DNA of 6,100 nucleotides. Source: DAOTYH01 sp034435015. GTDB taxonomy: Bacteria > Chloroflexota > Anaerolineae > Aggregatilineales > UBA3940. Where the stretch lies: contig DAOTYH010000114.1 of NCBI GenBank assembly GCA_034435015.1, forward strand, positions 1 to 6,100, read 5' to 3'. Numbering within the stretch: the first letter of the stretch is position 1; each line of letters begins with the position of its first letter. The notes under the pieces are model-generated. The model was given only the letters and a program-made list of their open reading frames with translations, made no database searches and had not been told where the DNA came from. The translations under genes were made by a program, and so were the position numbers. Below, one piece after another: positions 5,989-6,100 of this stretch.

Positions 5989-5993
5989 GGAGG
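5989..5993 (+). promoter_or_regulatory. Shine-Dalgarno of the lipoprotein gene
   Basis: GGAGG lies seven bases before the ATG at 6001, a near-ideal site that fixes the start of the divergent gene. Confidence 0.8.
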
Positions 5994-6000
5994 AACAACC

Positions 6001-6100
6001 ATGCCCACTGTTCAGGCCAAGATAGGAAGTGTGATAGGCTTAGGTCTACTGCTGACAGCCTGTACCGGCACGCCCCCGCCGCCCTCGACGGCCTCTCCCC
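6001..6100 (+). CDS. Predicted lipoprotein of unknown function (partial, C-terminus beyond right edge)
   Basis: Only the first 33 residues are in the window. They form a classical lipoprotein signal: a short n-region with one Lys (K7), a hydrophobic core (about 8-18) and a lipobox L18-T-A-C21, so signal peptidase II should leave a lipidated Cys at position 21 and anchor the protein outside the cytoplasmic membrane. The mature part begins TGTPPPPSTASP, a Pro/Thr/Ser linker as often precedes a folded domain in Chloroflexota lipoproteins. The start is well supported by GGAGG. It is transcribed away from mreB. No domain is visible, so function cannot be given; solute-binding protein or sensor-type lipoproteins are only possibilities. 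Confidence 0.8.
   Translation, partial: MPTVQAKIGSVIGLGLLLTACTGTPPPPSTASP

Overview
The window holds a rod-shape and peptidoglycan-elongation gene cluster. It runs right to left on the minus strand as mreB, mreC, mreD, mrdA (PBP2), then a large multi-membrane protein of the DUF2723/TMEM260-like glycosyltransferase family that leaves the window at its left edge. A divergent plus-strand gene for a small-headed lipoprotein starts at 6001 and leaves at the right edge. The sequence is GC-rich. The proline/threonine tails (PBP2 C-terminus, lipoprotein N-terminus), the MreB/PBP2 sequence style and the pairing with a DUF2723 protein suggest a Chloroflexota bacterium, perhaps Anaerolineae. This is recognition from memory, not a computed placement.

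Layout: 1-1163 (minus), DUF2723 protein, N-terminal 387 residues only. 1160-3253 (minus), mrdA. 3283-3786 (minus), mreD. 3783-4643 (minus), mreC. 4644-4750, a 107-bp gap with a good promoter candidate overlapped by a perfect palindrome. 4751-5812 (minus), mreB with a GTG start. 5813-6000, a 188-bp divergent regulatory region. 6001-6100 (plus), start of a lipoprotein gene. Two junctions are 4-base ATGA overlaps (mreC/mreD and mrdA/DUF2723), so these genes look translationally coupled in one operon.

Function: MreB filaments at the inner face of the membrane, with MreC and MreD, position and activate the transpeptidase PBP2. The usual glycosyltransferase partner RodA is not in the window. The position after mrdA, where rodA often sits, is occupied by the DUF2723 protein.

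The coding genes are of well-known families. The least ordinary part is non-coding: the region before mreB. It has a hairpin whose 5' arm contains the Shine-Dalgarno sequence, a third copy of the arm inside the first codons of mreB, several CAGGGG-based inverted repeats, an extended -10 promoter, and a perfect TATAAT on the opposite strand. No known riboswitch class was recognised there. I see no mobile element, CRISPR array, tRNA or rRNA.
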